From Bacteroidales bacterium UBA1237 (GTDB taxonomy: Bacteria; Bacteroidota; Bacteroidia; Bacteroidales; UBA932), in NCBI GenBank assembly GCA_002308935.1, contig DBWN01000231.1, forward strand, positions 1 to 16,391: a stretch of DNA of 16,391 bases, read 5' to 3'. Each line of letters opens with the position of its first letter. Position 1 is the stretch's first letter. Position numbers and translations under genes: made by a program. Below the pieces are notes generated by a model. It was not told where the DNA came from and ran no database searches. It was given only the letters and a program-made list of their open reading frames with translations. Below, piece after piece: positions 1-8,484 of this stretch.

Positions 1-437
1 CCGATCATGGAAACGAGGACAGCTCCGGTAATCGTGAGAAGGACAGCCTTTATCACTGAGAAAGACCTCCTGCCGAAAATCATCCTCGCCGCGAGTATCG
101 CCAAGGTCAGTACCAGAGCGTAAGAGCCGACACCGAACCAGCGGGCCATAAGCAGGTAGCTCCAGCGGGCGCCGGCCTTGCCTGCGAAATTGTTCACATC
201 AACGTCCAGATCCATCCTGTCAGGATCTCCCAGCAGGCTCTGGTCGGCTTTCCATGTGAAAGGATACGAAACTGTCGCCAACAGGGTGAAAACGGTGAAA
301 GCGGCGAGGAGCAGCCCCGCCACCTGGATCCACCTGCGACGTACGACAGGATCCATGTCACGCCAGAAAGTGAATATCTTCAGGCCTGAGCCCTTCTTCT
401 TGGGACTAGCGGCCTTTTGAGTTGTTTTTCTTGCCAT
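1..437 (-). CDS. ftsK: DNA translocase FtsK, N-terminal part (runs off the left edge)
   Basis: FtsK is a septum-anchored ATPase that pumps chromosome DNA during division. Only the first 145 residues, the membrane anchor, are in the window. Seen: a basic N-terminus (MARKTTQKAASPKKKG), a hydrophobic helix at about 37-57, a polar loop containing SYPFTWKADQ (57-66), then two more helices at about 102-121 and 127-145. The loop pattern 'Y.FTWK.DQ' followed by 'N..GK.GA..S......WFG' matches Bacteroidota FtsK N-termini as I remember them; the motor domain would lie outside the window. The ATG at 435-437 is the only good start and lies 32 nt inside the end of the DUF4290 gene in another frame, so translation is probably coupled. 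The assignment rests on the membrane domain alone; a different four-helix membrane protein is the less likely alternative. Confidence 0.82.
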   Translation of the reverse strand, partial: MARKTTQKAASPKKKGSGLKIFTFWRDMDPVVRRRWIQVAGLLLAAFTVFTLLATVSYPFTWKADQSLLGDPDRMDLDVDVNNFAGKAGARWSYLLMARWFGVGSYALVLTLAILAARMIFGRRSFSVIKAVLLTITGAVLVSMI

Positions 438-1125
438 AGTTGTTACGCTTGCCCTGCTTGCGGTTGTTGTTGCCGAAATCGAGATTCAGTCCCGGACGTG
501 AGAAGTTAGCATCGGAAGCTATCTTGGTAAGTGAAATCCCTTCCGGCACCCTTATCCTGTAATCAGATAGTTTCTCGATATCCTGGAAGATTGTGGAGTC
601 AGCCACGCTGTCCTTATTCCAGATGAGGTACTGTTGCCTCATATAGATGGCAAGCTGGCGGATCATCGCCGTTTTGGTCTCCCCTTCCGGCTCTTCCGCG
701 ATAAGGTCTATGATGCTTTCGATGTTGCGTCCGTAGTGGGTCGCCTTTATCGGTTTCTTCTTCAGAGGAATCTGCATCGGACGCGTCTCCATCTGTCCGG
801 GCTTCGGAGCTGGATACGGGGCATCCACGTCCAGATCATAATCGGCAATCATGAAGAGATGGTCCCAAAGCTTCTGTTCCCAGTTCTCCTCGTTGGCGAC
901 CTGGGGATTGAGGGAGCGCATCACCTTCACAATGGCAGCCGCCTGCTGGGAACGCTTGTCACGGTCGGGAATGAGCCTCAGAAGGCGTACCATCTTCACC
1001 ACATTGCGGCCGTACTCCGGCATCTTGAGGGGATCACGTTCAGTATTGTATTCAAGAACTGCGGGCTCATTCTCCATATAAGGAACGTAGCCCTTGTTTT
1101 CATTATCGTTGTACTCCATAAACAT
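406..1125 (-). CDS. DUF4290 family protein
   Basis: A 239-residue soluble protein of the DUF4290 family, which is conserved in Bacteroidota and has no established function. Seen: the family signature around residues 25-47 (LEYNTERDPLKMPEYGRNV), the WEQKLWDHLFMIADYDLDVD block at about 82-101 with the following 'PYP', and a second 'HYGRNIESII' repeat of the YGRN element near residue 130. The last 25 residues are an Asn/Lys/Arg/Gly-rich tail that looks disordered and could bind nucleic acid (inference). ATG at 1125 is used; internal Met codons at residues 3 and 17 are alternatives, because family members often begin close to the 'EYNT' element. It is the first gene of a unit with ftsK, with a promoter-like sequence about 65-100 nt upstream. 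Confidence 0.85.
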   Translation of the reverse strand: MFMEYNDNENKGYVPYMENEPAVLEYNTERDPLKMPEYGRNVVKMVRLLRLIPDRDKRSQQAAAIVKVMRSLNPQVANEENWEQKLWDHLFMIADYDLDVDAPYPAPKPGQMETRPMQIPLKKKPIKATHYGRNIESIIDLIAEEPEGETKTAMIRQLAIYMRQQYLIWNKDSVADSTIFQDIEKLSDYRIRVPEGISLTKIASDANFSRPGLNLDFGNNNRKQGKRNNYGKKNNSKGR

Positions 1126-1189
1126 TCTATGACGGGTATCATAACATGCCGGCGGTCACCGGCTCTGTCGGCTGATTCGCCGAACCCTG

Positions 1190-1223
1190 CAAATATAGCA
1201 ATTTTTCTGCCATCAATTCCAAA
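1190..1223 (-). promoter_or_regulatory. Putative promoter for DUF4290-ftsK
   Basis: On the minus strand the -7 element TATATTTG (1190-1197) is a perfect TAnnTTTG match. A TTTG at 1220-1223 could be the -33 element, with a 22-nt spacer that is slightly long. The predicted start is near 1185, giving a leader of about 60 nt. This lies in the 147-nt gap after addA, so DUF4290-ftsK is probably transcribed separately from the nuclease genes. Confidence 0.45.
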
Positions 1224-1272
1224 AAATCCCGGTCATACCCGCCCCTTATGGAAATATTCCCCAAGCAGTGCG

Positions 1273-4200
1273 TCAGAGAATGTCAGTCACATGTGAAACT
1301 CCTTTCTGAGACAAGGAGATGTACCATATCGCACCTTTGACGTCGGGCCATCCCATCTGTCTGTAAAGGCTCATGTATCCTCCGACCTGTTTGATATACT
1401 TCCATTCCGACGAAGCCCTTGAAGCCTCGATATCCTCAACGAACTTATAGTCTATGACCTTCAAGGTGTTCCCGTCCTTGACAACTCTGTCCGGACGATA
1501 GGTGTCTCCCTTGATGCTGATTATTGAAGATTCGTTGCTAACATTGGAACGGTCCGTCGGGAACCACCCCTTTCCGGAGACGCTCTTGAGCAAGGAAGAA
1601 AGCATGTTGAAGTATTCCTGTGCATCCTCAGAATCCAGGTCTCCTGCAAGCAGTGCTTCATCTATAGAAGGCTTGAGGTCAGAAGGGACTGAGACTCTTG
1701 AAAGAATGTCATGGAGCACGATTCCGCGAAGACGCGGAGAAGAGCCTATACCGGGGTCGGAACCTATCTTGAAGAAGTCAGCGGCATCGCTGCGGAAACG
1801 GAGCCGTCCCATTGATGCGACGTTATCCTTCCCCTTCTCAGCATCCTCCTCGGATTCCTCTTCCTTCACCCCTTCCTCGCCGGAAACAGGGTATGAAGGA
1901 TAGCCGGCTTCGACTGGGATATAATCCTTCGCCTCACGCTTCATCTTCTTATAGTCGTAAGGTTCTCCGATGTAGAACTCTTCATACACTGCAGGAGATG
2001 AATCAGGATCTTCTTCGGGAAGAGTCCCGTCCTTATCTTCAGCGGAAAGCCATTCATCCAAGACAGAGGTCACGGGATGGCATCCGTCGAACCCGCCCTT
2101 CAGGAACAGATACAGCACCTGAGAGAAATTCGCAACCTCCGTAGGGAACTGTCCGTCCAAAACGTCCGCTCCGTCCGCCGGAATGAAAGATACGACTGCA
2201 TTTCTGCACTTTTCTGAAGGTTTGCTGGAAATCACATGCAGCTCTTTTCCTGCCCTGGTGAGGGCGACATAGAAAATGTTCATGTTGTCCACGTACTGAA
2301 GGAAGAGTTCATTCCGATAATCATCCTCGAACATGGTGCCCACGCTGGAATCTGACAAGCGGATCGGGAAAGCCGCCTTCTCGATGCCGTTCATAAGGGT
2401 GGAGTCTGAATCCGGAACGGACCACTTGGTATCGGATTTCGACAATTCCACATTCTCGGCCATCGGTACTATCACGTACGGGAATTCCAGTCCTTTCGCC
2501 TTATGGACAGTGATTATCCTCACCGCATCGGAATCCGCCGGGGATGCGATCTTCAATTCCGACTCATCCCAATGGTTGAGATACTCCCTGAGGTTGTTCC
2601 CGTTGGCTGCAGTCCATTCCTGGAGATCATCCATGAAAGCCATTATATAGGGCACGGTCCCTTCGAACATTGAGGGATCCGACTTCCTCATTTTCCTCAG
2701 GAGGTCTTCCGACAGGTCCACAAGAGAGTACCATGACGAAGGAAGAGTGATTCCCATTTCCTTGGTCATGTACTGTCCTATCTTAAGATCAGGATCCAGA
2801 ATCAACGAAAGCAGGGAGACCAGCTTCCTTACGGCAAGGCATGAAGACACCAGAAGCGAGTCGTCGGAGACCACGGGGATATTGTTGGAGACCAGCAAGG
2901 AAGCAAGGTCAGATCCCGTCTTGTTTCCACGCACAAGAATCGCGATATCGCTCCACTTCGCCCCACGTTTCCTGGCGTTGTCTATTGATGCCAGGACTGT
3001 CGCCCTCTCGGATTCCTTATCCGCGCAATAAGTCGCTCTCACACTTCCTGGAGCTTTGTCCCTGGACTTGACTTCCTGCTCAACATCTGAATAGATCCTC
3101 TTCACTTTGTCCCCTGCCCCGAATTTCCGGTCTATGACTCCTGCAGCGAAACGGAAGAAACGGTTGTTGAAGGTGACGACCTCTTTAAGGCTTCTCCAGT
3201 TCTGTTTGAGAGGATCTGAATCATCCGCCGAAGGGAAACTGTCTTTCACATAATGGTCCAGAAGTTTCCAGTCAGAACCCCTGAAACGGTAGATGCTCTG
3301 CTTGACGTCCCCCACTATGAGGTTGGTACGTTTCCCGGGGTCAGAATTCGCTTCGCTTTCCTTGAGGAGCGGCAGGAAATTCTGCCACTGGACAAGGGAG
3401 GTGTCCTGGAACTCATCCAACAGGAAATGCTCCAGAGTGACACCCAATTTCTCATAGATGAACGGAGCGTCATCCTCACCGATTATTTTCCTCAGAAGAA
3501 CGTTGGAGTCATCAATGCTAAGGACGTTCTTCTCTTTCATGAGGTCCTGGAACTGCTGACGGATTTCCGAGAGTATACCCATGCCGTGAAGCCCTGAATA
3601 AAGGGCTTTGGCATTGTTGTATTCAGTGAAATGATTATCGAACAGGTCTATTATCTTCTCCACATGAGGAAGAGCGGCCGATGTGAGCCCCACCAAACGG
3701 TCATGTTCCTTATCCTTCTTGAACCACTTTTCAGGGTCCGGTCCTATATCGAAAAACGTATTGGACGGTCTTTTGATTCCTTTGGAGGTATCTGAAAGCT
3801 TGGTTATCGGACTCTTGAAAGTACTTTTATACGTCTGGTTCAGGCCCACACCTGCAGCATCGAAAACCGCAGCCACCCCTCTGGCGGCTTTCTGAAGATC
3901 GGAACGGAAGGACCTTATCATTCCGGAGAGGCGTTTCCTCAAAAGGGCTATGTTCTCCTTCGAGTAGGCCTTGTCTTCATCAATATTGTTGCTTTCGACC
4001 ACTTCACGATGTTCCTCGGACAGAAGGCTGTTGGCGGACTTGTAGAGCTGCCTCTCCAGATTGAACTTCCCGGTATCCTCGATGCCTTCCATCACACTGT
4101 CTGAGAGCCATCCGAGAAGAGCCTTCCCATTGTCGTCCTGCTCATTTATGGAGGAAAGCACCCGGTCCACACTTTCATGCACCAGGGAGGCTTTGTCCAG

Positions 4201-4593
4201 CTCCACTTGGTATGAAGCGTATTGGCCGACTTCCCTTGCGAAAGTCTTCAGTGTCCTCTGGAAGAACTTGTCTATGGTGCTGACGGAGAAAGAGCCGTAG
4301 TCATGCAGGATGTTGACAAGAAGGCTTCTGGCTTTTTTCTTTATCAATGCGTCATTCCCGAACTTCTTACGGAAGTCTTCAATATAATCAGATGCCGAAG
4401 GATCATCCGAAAGAATGGACAGTTCCTTCAGTATCCTTCCCTTCATTTCCGCAGTAGCCTTGTTAGTGAAGGTAACGGCGAGAACATTCCGGTATGAGAA
4501 GCTGTCGGCTCCCTCCAGAAGCATCTCTATGTATGTTTTCGCAAGGTTGAAGGTCTTTCCAGAACCTGCGGAAGATTTAAGCAGACGGATCAT
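1273..4593 (-). CDS. addA: AddA-like UvrD-family helicase/nuclease
   Basis: A 1106-residue superfamily 1A helicase fused to a PD-(D/E)XK nuclease, the expected motor subunit of an AddAB-type complex that resects double-strand breaks for RecA. Seen in order: Walker A SSAGSGKT (7-14), motif Ia VTFTNKATAEM (40-50), Walker B LLDEFQDT (391-398), motif III NLIVGDVKQSIYRFRG (424-439), QNWRS (464-468), motif V ITVHKAKGLEFP (694-705), motif VI FYVALTRA (774-781). An acidic linker (about 850-925) follows, then a nuclease with H961, D1035 and the DYK triad D1048/K1050. Every helicase and nuclease residue I could check is present, so it should be active. The ATG is one base downstream of the stop of the AddB-like gene, so the pair is an operon with likely translational coupling. 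Many genomes annotate it only as a UvrD-helicase domain protein or exonuclease V beta. Confidence 0.88.
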   Translation of the reverse strand: MIRLLKSSAGSGKTFNLAKTYIEMLLEGADSFSYRNVLAVTFTNKATAEMKGRILKELSILSDDPSASDYIEDFRKKFGNDALIKKKARSLLVNILHDYGSFSVSTIDKFFQRTLKTFAREVGQYASYQVELDKASLVHESVDRVLSSINEQDDNGKALLGWLSDSVMEGIEDTGKFNLERQLYKSANSLLSEEHREVVESNNIDEDKAYSKENIALLRKRLSGMIRSFRSDLQKAARGVAAVFDAAGVGLNQTYKSTFKSPITKLSDTSKGIKRPSNTFFDIGPDPEKWFKKDKEHDRLVGLTSAALPHVEKIIDLFDNHFTEYNNAKALYSGLHGMGILSEIRQQFQDLMKEKNVLSIDDSNVLLRKIIGEDDAPFIYEKLGVTLEHFLLDEFQDTSLVQWQNFLPLLKESEANSDPGKRTNLIVGDVKQSIYRFRGSDWKLLDHYVKDSFPSADDSDPLKQNWRSLKEVVTFNNRFFRFAAGVIDRKFGAGDKVKRIYSDVEQEVKSRDKAPGSVRATYCADKESERATVLASIDNARKRGAKWSDIAILVRGNKTGSDLASLLVSNNIPVVSDDSLLVSSCLAVRKLVSLLSLILDPDLKIGQYMTKEMGITLPSSWYSLVDLSEDLLRKMRKSDPSMFEGTVPYIMAFMDDLQEWTAANGNNLREYLNHWDESELKIASPADSDAVRIITVHKAKGLEFPYVIVPMAENVELSKSDTKWSVPDSDSTLMNGIEKAAFPIRLSDSSVGTMFEDDYRNELFLQYVDNMNIFYVALTRAGKELHVISSKPSEKCRNAVVSFIPADGADVLDGQFPTEVANFSQVLYLFLKGGFDGCHPVTSVLDEWLSAEDKDGTLPEEDPDSSPAVYEEFYIGEPYDYKKMKREAKDYIPVEAGYPSYPVSGEEGVKEEESEEDAEKGKDNVASMGRLRFRSDAADFFKIGSDPGIGSSPRLRGIVLHDILSRVSVPSDLKPSIDEALLAGDLDSEDAQEYFNMLSSLLKSVSGKGWFPTDRSNVSNESSIISIKGDTYRPDRVVKDGNTLKVIDYKFVEDIEASRASSEWKYIKQVGGYMSLYRQMGWPDVKGAIWYISLSQKGVSHVTDIL

Positions 4594-4594
4594 C

Positions 4595-7500
4595 TCAGTT
4601 GTCTTTTTTAGGGTTACGGCCGCAAATCATCTTGAAATCGCAGTACTTGCAATCATCCTCCTTTTTGGTTCTCCTGTAAGGAACGTACGGGTCGGACATC
4701 TCCTTGAGGATGGCAGGGAGTTTCTCATCCCTTACTATGGAAACGAACTGCTGACTGATTTTGACGGTGACAGGATGGTTGGTGAACATGTCTCCTGTAC
4801 TGTAGATCGAATTGTGCAGCTCTTTCCCTGCGGCGAGGGGGTCCCTCTCCATGAACATATCATAGAGGAACAGCTGGAAAGCGATTTTGGGACGCTCCTG
4901 TACAACCTCAGCGAAAAGGTCATCAGCGACTTTCCTGGCGTTGGAGTCATCTATCTTGCAGTCATTCTCAGTCACCTTGCCCGTCTTGTAGTCCACAACC
5001 CTCACTATTCCGCCGAATGAGTCGACCCTGTCCACGAATCCTTTGAATCGCCAGTCCCCGAATTTCCAGTAACACTCCTTTTCAAGCCCAAGCACCTTGA
5101 AAGAATCCAGTCCTCTGGCTTCAAGTTCAGCCTTGTCTATGGCAAGAGTCTTGAGCACATACTTCACGATGATGTCCTCAATTACAAGGTCCCTTCCTGA
5201 CACTTCGGGGATGTTGAGCTGCTCTTCAATGAGTGAGCGCACCTTGAGTCTTATGTCATCCTTCCGTTTGAACCACTCTCCAATGTACTTCAGAGTGATC
5301 TCCTTCAGAGGGACAAGGCTGCCGTCCTTGACATGCTCATCTATGTTATCCTTTTCCAGGCTGAAGCTGGGGTTCATGGCGATTCCACCCAGATACAGCG
5401 CCTGCATCGTGCCGTGGTAAACGACACCCAGCATCGCATTGTCCAGAGTCTCCGCGACTTCGTCCTTGGGCTTGAGTTTTTCAACCGAGGTATAGTAGAA
5501 CTTGGCCGGACACCCCAAGTAAGTTTCTATCGAAGTTGCCGAAAGTGTGATCTCTTTCATCCGCTGGGCTATGTCAGCGGGTTTCTGAACGAAGTCCTCC
5601 GTCACTGCTGTATTGAGGCCCTCTTCAGCCACCAACCTTTTCATATTGACCTTGAAGTGATAGGAGAGCTGCTTTATGAAGCGGCTTTCTTCACCGGGGA
5701 GCATCTTTTCGGTCCTTGTATCGTACAACATCCAGACATTCGAAGGCCGCTGTATCATCCTGTAGAAGTTGTAGGCTGCCACGGCGTCATCATATTCATA
5801 AGTCGGCATCCCGAATCCAACTCTCAAAGACGGAGGTATGAAGGACGGTGACGACCCTCTTGAAGGGAACACACCCTCATTGCAGGAAAGGATGATGAGG
5901 TTATTGAAATCAAGCGCCCTGGTCTCGAGAGGTCCCATTATCTGCAATCCTTTGAGGGGTTCTCCTTCGAAAGCCACGCTTTCGGTTGATAGTACCCTTT
6001 CAAGAAGCACGGCGAAAGTAGAAGGTTTGACCGGAAGCGTATTCTCCCTCAGACGCATTATGCATCCCCAATACTTTCTGGCATACTCCTTCTCGGTCGA
6101 GAGATTGTCCGGAAGTCTCGGCGCCAGATAAGATATGACCCCGAGAAGATATTCCTCGAACGCCTTTATCTGGGAAGCGTCACTGAGTGCAATGTCGGTA
6201 ATGACCGGTTTGAAGACGGTTTCCAGAAGAGTGGAACCCTGGAACCAGGAATGCGGTATATAGTAACGTTTCTGCCTGTTGAGCCTCTCAAGCAGACCTT
6301 CGATGGCATCATCACCGTTTTCTTTCTCGAATTTGATGACCGCCGTCATGACCGGACTCTTCAATATGTTCCATACGGGACGATGGTAGAACATCATCCC
6401 TTCCTTACCCTTTCTCAGGTGGAACTGAAGTTCCGCAACATCTTTCATCAGACTGTAAATCGCACTTGAAGAAAGTGGTACGCCCATCGTGACGTTTATG
6501 TCTTTGATTCCTTCAGGTATGGTGTTCAGAAGCGGCATCAGAAGGTTCTCATCGGGAAGGACAACTGCGCAATCCTTTCCGCCGACAAGGTCTCCCACCT
6601 TGGAGATGTCCTGGGAAATCTCACTGAATATCTTCGGCAGGTACTTCACCTGCCCGATTCCGGAAGGGACGGCGACCACATTGATCCGGGGGACGGTGAC
6701 CCCGGCAGGATCAATATCGAATGACGGCTTGAATTCGGTCAAGTTGTCTTTCATGAAGAACGTGGACTTGTTCCCGGCGTCCTTTATCATGTCCGAGGAA
6801 TAATCCCAGCAGAATTCAGCGACACCGGCTTTGTGCATCTTCGTCAAAACCGTCTTGCCGCATTTGTCAATATCGTTAAGCCCTACGAAAACGAACTTGG
6901 AAGCACCCGGGAAAGCCGTGCTGAGGATGTCCGTCACACTTTCCTCGGAAAGCCTCTCGGCAAGGTCCCTGTTTATCATACCGCTGTAAAACAGACCCTC
7001 ATCCATAAGGGAACGTCTGAACTCATTATACAACGGATACAGTATCTCCCAGATCTGGAGGAAACTGCTCTTGATGCCTTCTCCCGAAGGGTCGAACTTC
7101 ATTTGTCCCCCCTCCTTGAAATGGTGAACGAAAGCCTTGACCGCCTCCAGTTGGTCATCAGTCATGTAACTGTATGAAGTGTCCTCCAGTTGTCTGAACT
7201 CTGTCACATTGGTGAACACCGCCTTGGGGTCGACCAAGTAATTGTCCACATCGTTGAAATCCTTCAGGATGACATCCCCCCAGAAAATGAACTCGTCAAG
7301 GGAATCAGCGTTTCCGGGACCACCGACTTTACGGTAGCAGTCGAAGAGTCTCAGAAGAAGAGTCACACGGTCCGAGGCGGACGCTCCAGAACAGGCGTAC
7401 ATAAAGTCCCCGAAGGTGTACATCTTCGGGACGATAAGGGGACGGGCTCTGCCGCCGTTTGCAACGGCACCGACATTCAGTGTGATATCCTTCACCGCCA

Positions 7501-7618
7501 AAGAAAGGTAGTGACGGAAAAAAGACATGGAACGGCGGTTCGGAAACACGAAAACGTATTTGCCGATTTGTGTATTTGAGTAATAATGCCTTGCTACTTG
7601 GCTGAGGAAAGGTTCCAT
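4595..7618 (-). CDS. addB: AddB-like PD-(D/E)XK nuclease with Fe-S cysteines
   Basis: The partner of the AddA-like protein, 1007 residues from the ATG at 7616-7618. Seen: an N-terminal YVFVFPNRRS block where true helicases carry Walker A, so the helicase half looks inactive; the AddB/RecC-like block GPLETRALDF...LSCNEGVFPS (about 563-587); and a C-terminal nuclease with C703 (YLGCPAKFYY), H735, D863 (GFVDRVD), D876/K878 (VVDYKTGK) and Q915. It ends in C990, C993 and C999. One early and three late cysteines are the AddB/Cas4 iron-sulphur pattern. An in-frame TTG at 7652-7654 would add 12 residues. I prefer the ATG because relatives begin with a 'M.PFL.QVA..YY' type sequence and the protein then starts MEPFLSQVARHYY. 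No convincing promoter was seen upstream. Confidence 0.87.
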   Translation of the reverse strand: MEPFLSQVARHYYSNTQIGKYVFVFPNRRSMSFFRHYLSLAVKDITLNVGAVANGGRARPLIVPKMYTFGDFMYACSGASASDRVTLLLRLFDCYRKVGGPGNADSLDEFIFWGDVILKDFNDVDNYLVDPKAVFTNVTEFRQLEDTSYSYMTDDQLEAVKAFVHHFKEGGQMKFDPSGEGIKSSFLQIWEILYPLYNEFRRSLMDEGLFYSGMINRDLAERLSEESVTDILSTAFPGASKFVFVGLNDIDKCGKTVLTKMHKAGVAEFCWDYSSDMIKDAGNKSTFFMKDNLTEFKPSFDIDPAGVTVPRINVVAVPSGIGQVKYLPKIFSEISQDISKVGDLVGGKDCAVVLPDENLLMPLLNTIPEGIKDINVTMGVPLSSSAIYSLMKDVAELQFHLRKGKEGMMFYHRPVWNILKSPVMTAVIKFEKENGDDAIEGLLERLNRQKRYYIPHSWFQGSTLLETVFKPVITDIALSDASQIKAFEEYLLGVISYLAPRLPDNLSTEKEYARKYWGCIMRLRENTLPVKPSTFAVLLERVLSTESVAFEGEPLKGLQIMGPLETRALDFNNLIILSCNEGVFPSRGSSPSFIPPSLRVGFGMPTYEYDDAVAAYNFYRMIQRPSNVWMLYDTRTEKMLPGEESRFIKQLSYHFKVNMKRLVAEEGLNTAVTEDFVQKPADIAQRMKEITLSATSIETYLGCPAKFYYTSVEKLKPKDEVAETLDNAMLGVVYHGTMQALYLGGIAMNPSFSLEKDNIDEHVKDGSLVPLKEITLKYIGEWFKRKDDIRLKVRSLIEEQLNIPEVSGRDLVIEDIIVKYVLKTLAIDKAELEARGLDSFKVLGLEKECYWKFGDWRFKGFVDRVDSFGGIVRVVDYKTGKVTENDCKIDDSNARKVADDLFAEVVQERPKIAFQLFLYDMFMERDPLAAGKELHNSIYSTGDMFTNHPVTVKISQQFVSIVRDEKLPAILKEMSDPYVPYRRTKKEDDCKYCDFKMICGRNPKKDN

Positions 7619-7739
7619 ATGATGTTTCCGGCTGTTGTATGTTATCAATGACAATATACTGATTAATTCCGGATTTCTTCTTTCAAAACAAAAGAAATAA
7701 CAACCAAAGGAAAAATGTTTTTATTTTTCTGAAAACCGC

Positions 7740-7769
7740 TTGTCATATCCGTCGGTTTTCATATATTTG
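7740..7769 (+). promoter_or_regulatory. Promoter of the rubrerythrin gene
   Basis: -33 TTG (7740-7742), a 19-nt spacer, and -7 TATATTTG (7762-7769) fit the Bacteroidota primary sigma consensus exactly. The predicted start is near 7775, giving a leader of about 80 nt that contains the palindrome at 7782-7796, a small GCAGG/CCTGC hairpin (7802-7818) and an AAAGGA ribosome-binding-like sequence (7841-7845) about 10 nt before the ATG. Confidence 0.75.
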
Positions 7770-7781
7770 TAACAATTCAAT

Positions 7782-7796
7782 TTTGAATAATTCAAA
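7782..7796. promoter_or_regulatory. PerR-box-like 7-1-7 palindrome (putative operator)
   Basis: TTTGAATAATTCAAA is a perfect inverted repeat with 7-base arms around one central A. It keeps 10 of the 14 arm bases of the classic PerR box (TTATAATNATTATAA) and the same geometry. A longer imperfect symmetry (TCAATTTTGAAT / ATTCAAATTGA) spans 7777-7800. It sits about 8 nt after the predicted transcription start, where a bound repressor would block transcription. Function is inferred from position and shape only. Confidence 0.45.
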
Positions 7797-7855
7797 TTGA
7801 GGCAGGATAAGGCCCTGCATCAAGCCTTGCACAACATTTAAAAGGATATAGTCAC

Positions 7856-8410
7856 ATGAAAAAGAAATTCAGATGTCTGGTATGCGGCTACGTTTACGAA
7901 GGAGAGAATCCCCCCGAGCGCTGCCCGCAGTGCAAAGTTCCCGGAACCAAATTCGTTGAAATCAAGGAAGAATCAGAGGAGCCTCAGTGGGCTTGCGAGC
8001 ACCATATCGGTGACGGCAAGGTAGAGGACGAGGAAGTTCTCCAGGGTCTTAGGGACCACTTCAACGGCGAGTGCTCAGAGGTCGGAATGTATCTGGCCAT
8101 GGCACGCCAGGCCGAAAGGGAAGGCTTCCCTGAGATCGCTGAAGCTTTCAAGAGATATGCATTCGAGGAGGCTGAGCACGCATCCAAGTTCGCAGAGCTT
8201 CTCGGAGAATGTGTCTGGGACACCAAGACGAACCTTACAAAGAGGTATCAGGCAGAGGCCGGCGCTTGCGAAGGCAAGCTCGCTATCGCTTCAAGAGCCA
8301 AGAAACTCGGTTATGACGCCATTCATGACACTGTCCACGAGATGGCAAAGGACGAGGCTCGCCACGGAGCAGGCTTCTACGGTCTTCTGAAGAGGTACTT
8401 CAAAGACTAG
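7856..8410 (+). CDS. Reverse rubrerythrin (N-terminal rubredoxin plus diiron domain)
   Basis: A cytoplasmic non-haem iron peroxidase of anaerobes that reduces hydrogen peroxide to water with electrons passed through its rubredoxin site. Seen: 184 residues; a rubredoxin iron site C7-x2-C10 and C23-x2-C26 at the N-terminus; then a ferritin-like four-helix domain with E72 (GECSEVGMYLAMA), E105/H108 (EEAEHA), E139 (ACEGK) and E167/H170 (KDEARHG) as diiron ligands. The rubredoxin precedes the diiron domain, the reverse of classical rubrerythrin; such proteins are often annotated NADH peroxidase. The ATG at 7856 has an AAAGGA sequence about 10 nt upstream. It is a single-gene unit with its own promoter, a candidate peroxide-responsive operator and a terminator. 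No key residue is missing. Confidence 0.95.
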   Translation: MKKKFRCLVCGYVYEGENPPERCPQCKVPGTKFVEIKEESEEPQWACEHHIGDGKVEDEEVLQGLRDHFNGECSEVGMYLAMARQAEREGFPEIAEAFKRYAFEEAEHASKFAELLGECVWDTKTNLTKRYQAEAGACEGKLAIASRAKKLGYDAIHDTVHEMAKDEARHGAGFYGLLKRYFKD

Positions 8411-8431
8411 TCATATACCCTGAAAAAACCG

Positions 8432-8470
8432 AAGGGAGGTCCCAGAAATGGAGCCTCCCTTGTTCTTTTC
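8432..8470 (+). terminator. Bidirectional rho-independent terminator
   Basis: Stem AAGGGAGG (8432-8439) pairs with CCTCCCTT (8454-8461), with a 14-nt loop, followed by TGTTCTTTTC. On the other strand the same stem is followed by GGTTTTTTC. It lies between the convergent rubrerythrin gene and the S4 protein gene and can serve both. Confidence 0.8.
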
Positions 8471-8484
8471 GATCCATGGACTTG

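Noticed and set aside
1141..1172. GC-rich GCCGG/CCGGC inverted repeat in the DUF4290 leader as a riboswitch or terminator
   Set aside because: The stem is about 5 bp with no T-run and no resemblance to a known riboswitch class.
634..1296. 220-codon plus-strand ORF opposite DUF4290
   Set aside because: It is antisense to a recognised protein family over most of its length and its translation shows no family features; it is a shadow.
4415..5020. 201-codon plus-strand ORF across the addB/addA junction
   Set aside because: It runs antisense to conserved nuclease and helicase motifs of both genes, with no promoter or recognisable domain.
1273..7618. Phage-defence helicase-nuclease module
   Set aside because: The two proteins carry the full AddA/AddB motif sets and sit in a housekeeping context; no defence partner is nearby.
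7619..7654. TTG-started 12-residue extension of the AddB-like protein
   Set aside because: The ATG at 7616-7618 places the start at the conserved 'PFLSQVA' type N-terminus; the extra residues look like leader.
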